A DNA stretch of 64,000 bases from Streptomyces anulatus. GTDB taxonomy: Bacteria > Actinomycetota > Actinomycetes > Streptomycetales > Streptomycetaceae. How positions within the stretch are numbered: position 1 is the stretch's first letter; the number at the start of each line of letters is the position of its first letter. Below, piece by piece: positions 16,902-25,763 of this stretch. Location of the stretch: the NCBI RefSeq assembly GCF_000721175.1, contig NZ_JOEZ01000022.1, positions 1 through 64,000 on the forward strand. The letters run 5' to 3'. The position numbers and the translations under genes were made by a program. The notes under the pieces were generated by a model, which was not told where the DNA came from, made no database searches, and worked only from the letters and a program-made list of their open reading frames with translations.

Positions 16902-16946
16902 AGCCCCCGGGGGTGGGCCCGTCGTTCGGCCGACGCCCCCGGGGCT
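16902..16946 (-). terminator. GC-rich hairpin ending the sugar ABC/isomerase operon
   Basis: Arms 16902-16915 and 16934-16946 pair almost fully (AGCCCC..GGGGG with CCCCC..GGGGCT, small bulges). It starts 12 nt after the isomerase stop on the minus strand and lies between that operon and the fusion gene promoter region (16671-16958), in which no gene is seen. Confidence 0.65.
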
Positions 16947-16958
16947 TGATCGTCCGTG

Positions 16959-17963
16959 CTACTCGCCGCCGCCGAAGGCCGCGTCGAAGGAGGCCGACGG
17001 CGGGTCGAAGTCGAACCGCCTGAGGCTGGCAAGCGCTTCCGGCGCGCCGGTCAGCCGGTCCATTCCGGCGTCCTCCCACTCCACGGAGATGGGACCCTCG
17101 TAGCCGATGGACCGGAGCATCCGGAAGACGTCCTCCCAGGGCACGTCACCGTGGCCCGCGGAGACGAAGTCCCAGCCGCGCCGGGGGTCGCCCCAGGGCA
17201 GGTGCGAGCCGAGCCGGCCGTTGCGGCCGTCGAGGCGCTTGCGGGCCTCCTTGCAGTCCACGTGGTAGATCCGGTCACGGAAGTCGTAGAGGAAGCCGAC
17301 CGGGTCGAGGTCCTGCCAGACGAAGTGGCTCGGGTCGAAGTTCAGCCCGAACGCGGGCCGGTGGTCCACCGCTTCGAGGGCGCGCCCGGTGGTCCAGTAG
17401 TCGTACGCGATCTCGCTCGGGTGCACCTCGTGGGCGAAGCGCACCCCCTCGGCGTCGAAGACGTCCAGGACCGGGTTCCAGCGCTCGGCGAAGTCCTCGT
17501 AGCCCCGCTCGATCATGTGCGGCGGGACGGGCGGGAACATCGCGACGAGGTGCCAGATCGAGGAGCCGGTGAACCCGATGACGGTGTCCACCCCGAAGGC
17601 GGCGGCGGCCCTGGCGGTGTCCGCGACCTCGGCGGCGGCGCGCTGCCGTACGCCCTCGGGCTCGCCGTCGCCCCAGATGCGGGCGGGCAGGATGCCCTGG
17701 TGGCGTTCGTCGATCGGGTTGTCGCAGACGGCCTGGCCGACCAGGTGGTTGGAGATCGCGAAGCACTTCAGCCCGTACCTGTCGAGCAGTTGGTGCCTGG
17801 TGTCCAGGTACCCGGGGTCGGCCAGCGCCTTGTCGACCTCGAAGTGGTCTCCCCAGCAGGCGAGTTCGAGTCCGTCGTAGCCGAAGTCCCGGGCGTGCCG
17901 GCAGACCTCCTCCAGCGGAAGGTCGGCCCACTGGCCGGTGAAGAGGGTGAAGGGTCGGGGCAT
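16959..17963 (-). CDS. Sugar phosphate isomerase/epimerase of the ABC sugar operon
   Basis: 334 aa from ATG 17963, chosen over an upstream start that would run into the MITE-like repeat. TIM-barrel AP-endonuclease 2 features: [54 protein letters not shown] and Y-H-V-D-C-K-E-A. These give the metal and sugar ligands of inosose isomerase or 3-keto-sugar epimerase-like proteins. It is the last gene of the transporter operon, 13 nt after the truncated oxidoreductase. A role in the same sugar pathway as the Gfo/Idh enzyme is likely by context. Confidence 0.87.
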   Translation of the reverse strand: MPRPFTLFTGQWADLPLEEVCRHARDFGYDGLELACWGDHFEVDKALADPGYLDTRHQLLDRYGLKCFAISNHLVGQAVCDNPIDERHQGILPARIWGDGEPEGVRQRAAAEVADTARAAAAFGVDTVIGFTGSSIWHLVAMFPPVPPHMIERGYEDFAERWNPVLDVFDAEGVRFAHEVHPSEIAYDYWTTGRALEAVDHRPAFGLNFDPSHFVWQDLDPVGFLYDFRDRIYHVDCKEARKRLDGRNGRLGSHLPWGDPRRGWDFVSAGHGDVPWEDVFRMLRSIGYEGPISVEWEDAGMDRLTGAPEALASLRRFDFDPPSASFDAAFGGGE

Positions 17964-17976
17964 GGGCGACTGCCTC

Positions 17977-18092
17977 CTAGGGCGTGTTTCGTAAGTAGCG
18001 CCGTCCGCCCGGAGGGCGGGCTCGGCGGCGTCTGGTGCGTGCGATCGCAAGGCGGAGGGTCGCCCCGATACCGGATGTACCGGGGTGATCCA
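17977..18092. mobile_element. One-ended MITE-like Streptomyces repeat
   Basis: Begins with the terminal motif CTAGGGCGTGTTTCGTAAGT and continues with a palindromic GTCCGCCCGGAGGGCGGGC and a GCGATCGCAAGGCGGAGGGT block. I recall this as a dispersed intergenic repeat in Streptomyces. The opposite terminal inverted repeat (ACGAAACACGCCCTAG) is absent; instead the oxidoreductase coding sequence begins near 18092. The repeat therefore supplies the last roughly 38 codons and the TAG stop of the oxidoreductase. The right boundary is approximate. Confidence 0.6.
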
Positions 18093-19194
18093 CCACGTCG
18101 CGGGCCTGGTGGACGAAGGTGTGCTCGTAGCCGAGGGCGTGGCCCGGCGGCCACCAGGCCTCCAGGTAGGGGTGGTCCGGCTCGGTGACGAGGATGCGGC
18201 GGAAGCCGGCCGTGGCGGCCGGTTCGGTGTGGTCGTGGAAGGACAGTTCGTTGAGCCGCTCCAGGTCGAAGGCGAGCGAGCCCAGCTCCCCGTTGATCTC
18301 CAGCCGCAGGGCGTTCTTGCGTCCCGCCGCCATCCGGGTCGCCTCGAAGGAGGCCAGTGCGCCGGAGGCGAGGCGGCCGGTGAAGACCGCCGCGTCGTCG
18401 ACGGTCACCTCGCCCCGCTCCACCGTGTCGGCGCTGCCGGAGAGCCCCGCCGACGCCCCGGCGAGCAGGGGCCTCTCGCGTACGAAGGTCTCGGACACGG
18501 CCGACACGCCGGTGAGCAACTCGCCAGACAGGTACTGGGCGAGGTCGACGATGTGCGCGCCGAGGTCCCCGAGCGCGCCGGATCCGGCGCGCTCGCGCCT
18601 GAGCCGCCAGGTGAGCGGGGACGCCGGGTCCACCAGCCAGTCCTGGAGGTAGGTGGCCCGCACATGGCGCAGGGGGCCGAGCCGGCCCTCGGCGATGAGC
18701 TGCCGGGCGAAGGAGATCGCGGGCACCTTGCGGTAGTTGAAGCCCACGATCGCCACCTGCCCGCGGGCGGCGGCCGCTTCGGCGGCGCGGACCATCGCCT
18801 CCGCCTCGGCGACGGAGTTGGCGAGCGGCTTCTCGCACAGCACGTGCTTGCCCGCCTCCAGGGCGGCGATGGCGATCTCCGCATGACTGTCGCCCGGGGT
18901 GCAGATGTCGATCAGCTGGACGTCGTCCCGGGCGATCAGGGCCCGCCAGTCGGTCTCCGCCGCGGCCCAGCCGTGCCGGGCGGCGGCGGCGTCGACCGCC
19001 GCCCGGTCGCGTCCGCAGATCGCGGCGAGAGCGGGCCGCAGGGGCAGGTCGAAGACGTGTCCCGCGGTGCGCCACCCCTGGGAGTGGGCGGCGCCCATGA
19101 ACGCGTATCCGACCATGCCGACCCCGAGCGTTCCCGGCGCCTGCCGCGGCGAGGGTGCTGGGGCTTGCGTTTCCGTCTCTTGACTACGGGCCAT
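17977..19194 (-). CDS. Gfo/Idh/MocA family oxidoreductase with C-terminus replaced by a MITE-like repeat
   Basis: 405 aa from ATG 19194 (GAGGAAG RBS 5 nt upstream). The NAD-binding N-domain has [13 protein letters not shown], then the E-K-P-L-A-N-S box and the C-terminal domain motif [12 protein letters not shown]. Such enzymes oxidise or reduce sugars and cyclitols, often at C3. Up to [14 protein letters not shown] the protein looks normal. After that the expected final 35-45 residues are missing, and an Arg/Pro-rich tail encoded by the repeat ends in the repeat's own TAG. The missing part is the final helix of the fold, so activity may be lost or weakened. It sits between the binding protein and the isomerase genes. 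Confidence 0.85.
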   Translation of the reverse strand: MARSQETETQAPAPSPRQAPGTLGVGMVGYAFMGAAHSQGWRTAGHVFDLPLRPALAAICGRDRAAVDAAAARHGWAAAETDWRALIARDDVQLIDICTPGDSHAEIAIAALEAGKHVLCEKPLANSVAEAEAMVRAAEAAAARGQVAIVGFNYRKVPAISFARQLIAEGRLGPLRHVRATYLQDWLVDPASPLTWRLRRERAGSGALGDLGAHIVDLAQYLSGELLTGVSAVSETFVRERPLLAGASAGLSGSADTVERGEVTVDDAAVFTGRLASGALASFEATRMAAGRKNALRLEINGELGSLAFDLERLNELSFHDHTEPAATAGFRRILVTEPDHPYLEAWWPPGHALGYEHTFVHQARDVVDHPGTSGIGATLRLAIARTRRRRARPPGGRRYLRNTP

Positions 19195-19265
19195 GCGGAC
19201 TTCCTCCTCATCGGTGTGCGGTAACGGGCCGGGGGATGCGCTCGCCGCACCCCCCGGAGTCCCGG

Positions 19266-20300
19266 TCAGTTGAAGCCCGTCGGCAGGTACTGGTCGATGT
19301 TGTCCTTCGTCACGACCGCGGAGTACAGGGTCAGGGAGGTCGGGATCTCCATCTCGGAGAGGCCGCTGACGCCCTTGCTCTGGCCCAGGGCCCGCGCCAG
19401 GTCGATCGCGGAGGCGGCCATCGTCGGCGGGTAGAGGACGGTCGCCTTGATGACCGAGTCGTCGGCCTTGATGGCGTCCATCGCGGACTTGGCGCCGGCG
19501 CCGCCGACCATGATGAACTCGTCGCGGCCCGCCTGCTCGATGGCACGGAGCGCGCCGACGCCCTGGTCGTCGTCGTGGTTCCACAGGGCGTCGAACTGCT
19601 TCTGCGCCTGCAGGAGTTGAGCCATCTTGGCCTGGCCCGACTCGACGGTGAACTCGGCGGCCTGGCGGGCCACCAGCTTGATGTTGGAGTAGTTCTCGAG
19701 GGCGTCGGCGAAGCCCTGGCTGCGCTGCTTGGTCAGCTCCAGGTTGTCGATCCCGGCGAGTTCGACGACCTTGGCGTTCGGCTTGTCCTTGAGCTGCTCG
19801 CCGATGTAGTGCCCGGCGTTGAGGCCCATACCGTAGTTGTCGCCGCCGACCCAGCAGCGGTACGCCTGCGGTGAGGCGAAGATGCGGTCCAGGTTGACGA
19901 CGGGGATGCCCGCCCTCATCGCTTCCAGGCCGACCTGGGTGAGCGCCTTGCCGTCGGCGGGAAGGACGACGAGGACGTTGACCTTCTTGTTGATGAGGGT
20001 CTTGACCTGGCCGATCTGGGCGGCGGTGTCGTTGGAGCCCTCGGTGATCTCCAGGGTGACGTCGGAGTACGTCTCCGCCCGGGACTTGGCGTTCACGTTG
20101 ATCGCGTTGAGCCAGCCGTGGTCGGCCTGCGGCCCCGCGAAGCCGATGGTGACGGCCTTGCCCGGCTTGTCGTCGGCGGGGGCGCTGTTGCCGGCGGGCT
20201 CGGTCTTCTTGGGCTCGTTGCTGGTACAGGCGGTGAGGAGCGCGCCCGCGGAGACGGCGGCGGTTCCGAACAGCAGCCCTCTGCGGCTGGTTTCTGGCAT
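19266..20300 (-). CDS. Sugar ABC transporter substrate-binding lipoprotein (ribose/inositol type)
   Basis: 344 aa from ATG 20300; an ATG at 20318 is also possible. AAGGG lies upstream of 20300. The N-terminus has T-S-R-R-G-L-L-F-G and a lipobox A-L-L-T-A-C, so it is exported, possibly by Tat, and lipid-anchored. The periplasmic-binding fold of the RbsB type follows: V-T-I-G-F-A-G-P-Q-A-D-H-G-W, D-T-A-A-Q-I-G-Q-V-K-T-L-I, G-I-P-V-V-N-L-D-R and A-L-W-N-H-D-D-D-Q-G-V-G-A-L. It captures a sugar or cyclitol for the permease and ATPase encoded just upstream. The substrate cannot be assigned. Confidence 0.9.
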   Translation of the reverse strand: MPETSRRGLLFGTAAVSAGALLTACTSNEPKKTEPAGNSAPADDKPGKAVTIGFAGPQADHGWLNAINVNAKSRAETYSDVTLEITEGSNDTAAQIGQVKTLINKKVNVLVVLPADGKALTQVGLEAMRAGIPVVNLDRIFASPQAYRCWVGGDNYGMGLNAGHYIGEQLKDKPNAKVVELAGIDNLELTKQRSQGFADALENYSNIKLVARQAAEFTVESGQAKMAQLLQAQKQFDALWNHDDDQGVGALRAIEQAGRDEFIMVGGAGAKSAMDAIKADDSVIKATVLYPPTMAASAIDLARALGQSKGVSGLSEMEIPTSLTLYSAVVTKDNIDQYLPTGFN

Positions 20301-20399
20301 GACGGTCTGACCCTTCATCCGATGGGTGCTACGAGGTGCGGGTGCGGGGGGTCGTTCAGGTGCCGATGGTGCTCGGGGCGCTCGGGGCGCTCGGACTGT

Positions 20400-21452
20400 T
20401 CAGGTCTCCCGGCCGCGCATGGTCCGGCGCTGGACGAGGACGGCGGCGACGATGATGGCGCCCTTGGCGATCTGCTGGACGTCGCTCTGGAGGTTGTTGA
20501 GCGCGAAGAGGTTGGTGATCGTGGTGAAGATCAGGACGCCGAGCACGGAGCCGACGATGGTGCCCCGGCCGCCGCTGAGCAGGGTCCCGCCGATGATCGC
20601 GGCGGCGATGGCGTCGAGCTCGTACAGGTTGCCGTTGGTGTTCTGGCCGGAGCCGGCGAGCACGATCAGCATGAAGGCGGCGATGCCGCAGCACAGCCCG
20701 GACAGCAGGTAGAGGTACAGACGCTGGCGACGGACGTCGATCCCGGCGAGCCGGGCGGCCTCCGCGTTGCCGCCGACGGCGACGGTGCGGCGGCCGAAGG
20801 TGGTCCGGTTGAGGATCAGCCATCCGACGACGGTGACCACCGCGAACATGATGACCAGCGGCGGGATCCCGAGGATGTAGGAATCCGGCAGGCCGAGGTC
20901 CAGGACCGAATCGACGGTGACGATCTGGGTCTTGCCGTCGGTGATCTGGAGGGCGAGTCCGCGGGCCGAGGCGAGCATGGCCAGCGTCGCGATGAACGGG
21001 ACCATCCCCCCGTACGCGATGAGGACGCCGTTCACGAGTCCGGCGGCGAGGCCGACGATCACCGCGGTGAACGCGATGCCCGCGAAGCCGTACTCCTGGG
21101 TGGCCAGGGTCGTCGCCCACACCGAGGCGAGGGCGACCATCGCGCCGACGGAGAGGTCGATTCCGCCGCTGATGATGACGAAGGTCATGCCGACGGTGAC
21201 GACACCGATGACGGAGGCCTGAGTCAGGATCAGCTGGAGGTTCCCGGTGTCCAGGAAGGCGTCCGGTTCGGTGATGCCTCCGACCAGGATCAGGGCCGCG
21301 AGAACGCCGAGCAGGGACAGGATCCGGACGTCCGGCCGCAGACCGAGGGCCGGCCTGCCGCCGCCCGACTTCGAGGGCGGCGCGCCGGAGGGGCCCGTGA
21401 GGGCTCCCTTGTCCGGCCCGTTGTGCTGCGCCGACGGGGCGGGCTGTGTCAT
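20400..21452 (-). CDS. Sugar ABC transporter permease (RbsC-like)
   Basis: 350 aa, ATG overlapping the ATPase stop by 4 nt. It is strongly hydrophobic, with about ten membrane segments after an N-terminal soluble stretch. RbsC-family marks include I-S-G-G-I-D-L-S-V-G-A-M-V-A-L-A, G-L-V-N-G-V-L-I-A, P-F-I-A-T-L-A-M, R-T-T-F-G-R-R-T-V-A-V-G-G-N-A-E-A-A-R-L-A-G-I and I-G-G-T-L-L-S-G-G-R-G-T. It forms the membrane channel for the RbsB-like lipoprotein. Confidence 0.93.
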   Translation of the reverse strand: MTQPAPSAQHNGPDKGALTGPSGAPPSKSGGGRPALGLRPDVRILSLLGVLAALILVGGITEPDAFLDTGNLQLILTQASVIGVVTVGMTFVIISGGIDLSVGAMVALASVWATTLATQEYGFAGIAFTAVIVGLAAGLVNGVLIAYGGMVPFIATLAMLASARGLALQITDGKTQIVTVDSVLDLGLPDSYILGIPPLVIMFAVVTVVGWLILNRTTFGRRTVAVGGNAEAARLAGIDVRRQRLYLYLLSGLCCGIAAFMLIVLAGSGQNTNGNLYELDAIAAAIIGGTLLSGGRGTIVGSVLGVLIFTTITNLFALNNLQSDVQQIAKGAIIVAAVLVQRRTMRGRET

Positions 21453-22972
21453 GGCGTCGGGCTCCCTTCCATCACGAGGTCGAGTACGCGGTGCTCGTCG
21501 AGCTCCTGGGCGGGGGCCGTGTGGACCACTTCGCCCTCGCGGAGGACCAGCACCCGGTCGGCGAGGCCCAGGACTTCGGGCACTTCGCTGGAGACGAGCA
21601 GAACGGCGAGGCCTTCGTCGGCCAGCCGGCGGATCACGGCGTAGAGCTCGGCGCGCGCGCCGACGTCGACGCCACGGGTGGGTTCGTCCAGCAGCAGGAC
21701 CCGGCAGCCGCGCAGCAGCCAGCGGGCGAGGACGGCTTTCTGCTGGTTTCCGCCGGAGAGGGTGCGGACGGCGGCGTCGGGGTTGTCGGGGCGCATCTGC
21801 AGCTCGCGGGTGGCGTCCTGCGCCGCCTTCCGTTCGCCGCCCCGGTCGATCCAGCCGATCCGGGCGAAGCGGGAGAGGGAGGAGACGGAGACGTTGCGGG
21901 TCACCGACTCGGTCATCAGCAGGGCCTGCGCCTTGCGTTCCTCGGGGGCGAGGCCGATACCGGCGGCGACGGCGGCGCGCACGCTGCCGGGGCGGAGCTG
22001 CTTGCCGGCGACGGTGACGGTCCCGGTGCTCGCCTTGCGGGCTCCGTAGATCGTCTCCAGGATCTCCGAGCGGCCCGAGCCGACGAGTCCGGCCAGGCCG
22101 ACGATCTCGCCGGGCCGCAGTTCGAGGTCGACGGGGGCGAACTCGCCCTTGCGAGAGAGGCCTTGGACCCGGAGCACAGGTTCCGCGGTGGCGGCGGCCG
22201 GCTGCTGCGGGCGCGGCGGGAAGACATAGGCGACGTCCCGGCCGGTCATCATGGCAACGATGTCGCGGGTGGGGGTGTCGGCGGCGGGAAGCCCGACGGC
22301 GACGGTCCGGCCGTCCTTGACGACGGTGACCCGGTCGCCGACGCGGCGGATCTCCTCGAGGCGGTGCGAGATGTAGACGACGGCCACCCCGTCGGCGGTG
22401 AGGCTGTCGACGATCCGGAAGAGGTTGTCGACCTCGTCCGGGTCGAGGGCGGCGGAGGGCTCGTCCATCACGATGAGCCGGACGTCGTGGGAGAGCGCCC
22501 GCGCCATGGAGACGATCTGCTGCTGGGCGGCGGAGAGGTCTCCGACGTGCCGGGCGGGGTCGATCTCCGGATGACCGAGGCGGGCCAGCAGCGCTTTCGC
22601 GGCCGCACGCCCCTCCCCCGTACGGACGATGAAGCCCGCACTGGTCGGCTCGTGGCCGAGGAAGACGTTCTCGGCGACCGAAAGACCCTCGACCAGGTCG
22701 AGTTCCTGGTAGATGGTGGCGATGCCCAGGCGCATGGCCGCGATCGGCGACTTGAGCTGGACGGTTTCGCCGCGCCAGGTGATCTCGCCGTCGTCGGGCT
22801 GGTGGGCTCCGGCGAGCACCTTGATCAGGGTGGACTTGCCCGCACCGTTCTGGCCGAGGAGGCAGTGGACCTCGCCGGCCTGGACTTCCAGGTCGACGCC
22901 GTCCAGGGCGCGGACGCCCGGGAAGAGCTTGGTGATGCCGGACATGGTGAGCAGGGGTGGTTCTGGTGCCAT
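21449..22972 (-). CDS. Sugar ABC transporter ATP-binding protein (RbsA-like, two ATPase domains)
   Basis: 507 aa with two fused nucleotide-binding domains. N-domain: Walker A G-Q-N-G-A-G-K-S-T-L, signature L-S-A-A-Q-Q-Q, Walker B L-I-V-M-D-E-P. C-domain: a diverged P-loop region G-L-V-G-S-G-R-S-E-I-L, signature L-S-G-G-N-Q-Q-K, Walker B V-L-L-L-D-E-P-T-R-G-V-D. The lack of a classical lysine in the second P-loop is normal for RbsA/XylG proteins. It powers uptake with the permease, to which it is coupled by an ATGA overlap. It is the first structural gene of the operon, 226 nt after the ROK regulator gene. Confidence 0.94.
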   Translation of the reverse strand: MAPEPPLLTMSGITKLFPGVRALDGVDLEVQAGEVHCLLGQNGAGKSTLIKVLAGAHQPDDGEITWRGETVQLKSPIAAMRLGIATIYQELDLVEGLSVAENVFLGHEPTSAGFIVRTGEGRAAAKALLARLGHPEIDPARHVGDLSAAQQQIVSMARALSHDVRLIVMDEPSAALDPDEVDNLFRIVDSLTADGVAVVYISHRLEEIRRVGDRVTVVKDGRTVAVGLPAADTPTRDIVAMMTGRDVAYVFPPRPQQPAAATAEPVLRVQGLSRKGEFAPVDLELRPGEIVGLAGLVGSGRSEILETIYGARKASTGTVTVAGKQLRPGSVRAAVAAGIGLAPEERKAQALLMTESVTRNVSVSSLSRFARIGWIDRGGERKAAQDATRELQMRPDNPDAAVRTLSGGNQQKAVLARWLLRGCRVLLLDEPTRGVDVGARAELYAVIRRLADEGLAVLLVSSEVPEVLGLADRVLVLREGEVVHTAPAQELDEHRVLDLVMEGSPTP

Positions 22973-23105
22973 GACGAATCCCCTCGGCGAATGGGGTCTC
23001 CCCTGCTCGGGCGGTGCCGAGGGGCCGGGGAGGGCCGGTGAGCGGACAGGGCGCAGGGCTGGAGGTGCCGTGGAGCCGGCGGCACCGCGGACGGCTGCTG
23101 ACTAG

Positions 23106-23170
23106 TACCTGAGGAGCTGATACCTGACGAGTACCTGACGAATAGCGAGTCGCGCTGACTGCATGCTGAC
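23106..23170. promoter_or_regulatory. Clustered short direct repeats ahead of the ABC operon
   Basis: TACCTGA occurs at 23106, 23121 and 23132, and GCTGACT at 23154 and 23164, in the 226-nt gap between the ROK gene stop and the ATPase start. The spacing of 10-15 nt suits regulator half sites. A candidate operator or promoter region for the transporter operon; no regulator is assigned. Confidence 0.35.
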
Positions 23171-23198
23171 TACATACGGTGGTGCGTACGGCCCGGGG

Positions 23199-24389
23199 TC
23201 AGGCCGGCGAGAAGAGGTGGTCGCTGATGAGCCGGGCCGCGCCGATCACTCCGGCGACGGGCCCCAACTCGCCCAGCACGATGGGGAGATTGCCGGTGGC
23301 CAGGGGAAGGGACTGCTTGTAGACCTGGGTGCGGACACTGGCGAGGAGGTTGTGACCGAGACCGGTGACCCCGCCGCCGATCACCACCAGACCGGGATTG
23401 AAGAAGCTGACGAGGCCGGCGATGACCTGCCCGGCCCGGTTGCCTCCTTCGCGGATCAGGTCGAGCGCGGCGGCGTCCCCGGCAGCGGCGGCGGCCGCCA
23501 CATCGACGGCGGTGAGGCGTCCCACCGCCTCCAGCCGGGCGGCGAGCTCGGGCGAGCGGCCCTCCCGGGCCGCGTCCTCCGCGTCCCGGGCGAGGGCGGC
23601 GCCGCTGAAGTGGGCTTCCAGGCAGCCCCGGTTGCCGCAGGCGCAGGCCCGGCCGTCCGGTTCCACCTGGATGTGGCCGATGTCCCCGGCACTGCCGGTC
23701 GTGCCGCGGTAGACCTCACCGCCGACGACGATGCCGCAGCCGATGCCCGTTCCGATCTTGACGCAGAGGAAGTCGCCCACGGATCGGGCGACGCCCGCGT
23801 GCTGCTCCCCCATCGCCATGAGGTTCACGTCGTTGTCGACCATGACGGGGCAGCCCAGCTCCTGGCTGAGCGCCTCGCGGACCGGGAACCCGTCCCAGCC
23901 GGGCATGATCGGCGGCGCGACCGGCACGCCCTCGGGGAAGCGGACGGGGCCGGGGACCCCGATGCCCGCGCCGTCGAAGGCCTCGGCGAGCCCGGAGGCC
24001 CGCAGTTTGGCGGCCATCGACAGGACCTGCTCGAAGACGGCGACGGGGCCCTCACGCACGTCCATCGGGTGGTTGAGGTGTCCCAGTACCTCCAGCTCCG
24101 CGTTGGTGACGGCCACGTCGATCGAGGTGGCACCGATGTCGACCCCGAGGAAACGCAGTTCGGGAGCGAGCCGGATGTTGTGCGAGCGGCGCCCGCCGCG
24201 CGATGCGGCGAGTCCGTCGGCCACCACCAGGCCGGTCTCCAGCAGCCGGTCCACCTCGACGGCGAGCTTCGAGCGCGAGAGCTCGACCTGATCACCCAGT
24301 TGCGCACGGGAGTTGGGGCCCCCGTCGCGCAGCAGTCGGAGCAGCCGCGCCTGATGCGCGTTCGCGGGCCGTGCCGTCATACGTCTCAC
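23199..24389 (-). CDS. ROK family transcriptional regulator/sugar kinase-like
   Basis: 396 aa. An N-terminal winged-helix DNA-binding domain (about 10-75, Q-A-R-L-L-R-L-L-R-D with R-S-K-L-A-V-E-V-D-R) is fused to an ROK domain. ROK motifs: D-I-G-A-T-S-I-D-V-A, the ATP/sugar region G-I-G-V-P-G-P-V, D-N-D-V-N-L-M-A-M-G-E, G-T-G-I-G-C-G-I-V and the zinc motif H-I-Q-V-E-P-D-G-R-A-C-A-C-G-N-R-G-C-L-E-A. Such proteins repress sugar operons and respond to the sugar or its phosphate. It precedes the ABC transporter on the same strand and is its probable regulator. The start could also be ATG 24380. Confidence 0.9.
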   Translation of the reverse strand: MRRMTARPANAHQARLLRLLRDGGPNSRAQLGDQVELSRSKLAVEVDRLLETGLVVADGLAASRGGRRSHNIRLAPELRFLGVDIGATSIDVAVTNAELEVLGHLNHPMDVREGPVAVFEQVLSMAAKLRASGLAEAFDGAGIGVPGPVRFPEGVPVAPPIMPGWDGFPVREALSQELGCPVMVDNDVNLMAMGEQHAGVARSVGDFLCVKIGTGIGCGIVVGGEVYRGTTGSAGDIGHIQVEPDGRACACGNRGCLEAHFSGAALARDAEDAAREGRSPELAARLEAVGRLTAVDVAAAAAAGDAAALDLIREGGNRAGQVIAGLVSFFNPGLVVIGGGVTGLGHNLLASVRTQVYKQSLPLATGNLPIVLGELGPVAGVIGAARLISDHLFSPA

Positions 24390-24438
24390 GCGTCCCTCCC
24401 CGCCACATCGGCCAGTCCGTCGGGCTTTCGAGGGAACG

Positions 24439-24452
24439 TAGCAGCGCTTTCA
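24439..24452 (-). promoter_or_regulatory. CRE/LacI-like operator upstream of the ROK gene
   Basis: TGAAAGCGCTGCTA on the minus strand, 50 nt before the ROK start, centred on AGCGCT. It matches the TGNNANCGNTNNCA type recognised by LacI-family sugar regulators in 13 of 14 positions. It suggests an extra LacI-type or catabolite input. Confidence 0.35.
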
Positions 24453-24562
24453 CGGAGTGGGAAGAAGTTGCGCAGGAATCGGCCCCAACTTTCTCCACAC
24501 CCAGGACAAAGATGCGGGGAAGGCCCGGGGAAGCGGTCAGGGGCCGCGGTGGGGAGCCGCGG

Positions 24563-25534
24563 TCAGGGGCAGCGGATGACCTGGCCCGCGTAGGAGAGGT
24601 TCCCGCCGAACCCGAAGAGCAGGACGGGCGCGCCGGAGGCGACCTCCCCGCGTTCGACCAGCTTGGAGAGGGCCATCGGGATGGAGGCGGCCGAGGTGTT
24701 GCCGGAGTCCACGACGTCCCGCGCGATGACGGCGTTGACCGCGCCGATCTTGCGGGCGACCGGCTCGATGATCCGCAGATTGGCCTGGTGCAGGACGACG
24801 GCGGCCAGGTCCTCCGGGGCGATGCCGGCCTTCTCGCAGACCTGGCGGGCGATCGGGGGGAGCTGGGTGGTGGCCCAACGGTAGACGGACTGCCCCTCCT
24901 GCGCGAACCGCGGCGGCGTGCCCTCGATGCGGACCGCGTTGCCCATCTCCGGCACGGAACCCCACAGCACCGGTCCGATGCCGGGACCGTCCGGGGTGTC
25001 GGGGGCGGCCGGGTCGGCGGTGACGACCGCGGCGCCCGCGCCGTCGCCGAGCAGGACGCAGGTGCTGCGGTCGGTCCAGTCCGCGATGTCGGCCATCTTG
25101 TCGGCGCCGATGACCAGCGCCCGGGTGGCCGCACCGGCCCGGATCGCGTGGTCGGCGGTGGCCAGCGCGTGCGTGAAGCCGGAGCACACCACGTTGATGT
25201 CCATCACGGCGGGCGAACCCATGCCGAGCCGCGCCGCGACCCGTGCCGCCATGCTCGGGGACCGGTCGATCGCGGTGGAGGTGGCCACGAGGACCAGATC
25301 GATGTCCGCGGGCACCAGCCCCGCCGTGGCCAGCGCCTTGGCTGCCGCGTGCGCGGCCATCTCGTCCACCGGCTCGTCGGGGCCACCCACATGGCGGGTC
25401 TTGATACCGACCCGGCTGGTGATCCACTCGTCGCTCGTGTCGACCATGGCCGCCAGGTCGTCGTTGGTGAGCACCTTGGCGGGCTGGTAGTGGCCGAGCG
25501 CCACGACACGCGAGCCGGTCATACGGGTTCCCAT
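24563..25534 (-). CDS. Beta-ketoacyl-ACP synthase III-like protein (orphan KAS III)
   Basis: 323 aa from ATG 25534; ATG 25522 is equally possible and no RBS decides. The thiolase-fold triad is intact: Cys in N-V-V-C-S-G-F-T-H-A, His in L-H-Q-A-N-L-R-I and Asn in D-S-G-N-T-S-A-A-S. It has the family opening T-S-D-E-W-I-T-S-R-V-G-I-K-T-R-H and ends G-F-G-G-N-L-S-Y-A-G-Q. KAS III enzymes condense acyl-CoA with malonyl-ACP. No acyl carrier protein, FabD or FabF gene lies nearby, so it is not the housekeeping copy and may prime a specialised fatty acid or act as an acyltransferase. It lies upstream of the ROK gene on the same strand with a 173-nt gap. Confidence 0.88.
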   Translation of the reverse strand: MGTRMTGSRVVALGHYQPAKVLTNDDLAAMVDTSDEWITSRVGIKTRHVGGPDEPVDEMAAHAAAKALATAGLVPADIDLVLVATSTAIDRSPSMAARVAARLGMGSPAVMDINVVCSGFTHALATADHAIRAGAATRALVIGADKMADIADWTDRSTCVLLGDGAGAAVVTADPAAPDTPDGPGIGPVLWGSVPEMGNAVRIEGTPPRFAQEGQSVYRWATTQLPPIARQVCEKAGIAPEDLAAVVLHQANLRIIEPVARKIGAVNAVIARDVVDSGNTSAASIPMALSKLVERGEVASGAPVLLFGFGGNLSYAGQVIRCP

Positions 25535-25763
25535 CGTCGGGTAGGGCAGGAAACATCCAGTCTTGGTCGCTACCGCCGGGTACGGGGGCACGTGATCCCA
25601 CAGGAATCCGGCCCACACGTTGGAGCCTTGACAACTGCCTGGTCAGCGTGCTGAGCCGGCAGCTGCGACACGTCGGTGCGGTGCCGGACAATGACGGGGT
25701 CAGGTTCCGGCTTCCGCATCCGGACGGAAGCCGCCGCACACGGACAGAATCGGGTTCACCATC

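Noticed and set aside
11283..16949. 1888-codon open frame on the plus strand
   Set aside because: Antisense to the prenyltransferase, cyclase and dehydrogenase fusion genes. It is open because of high GC codon bias; its translation is Val/Gly/Ala-rich with no domain.
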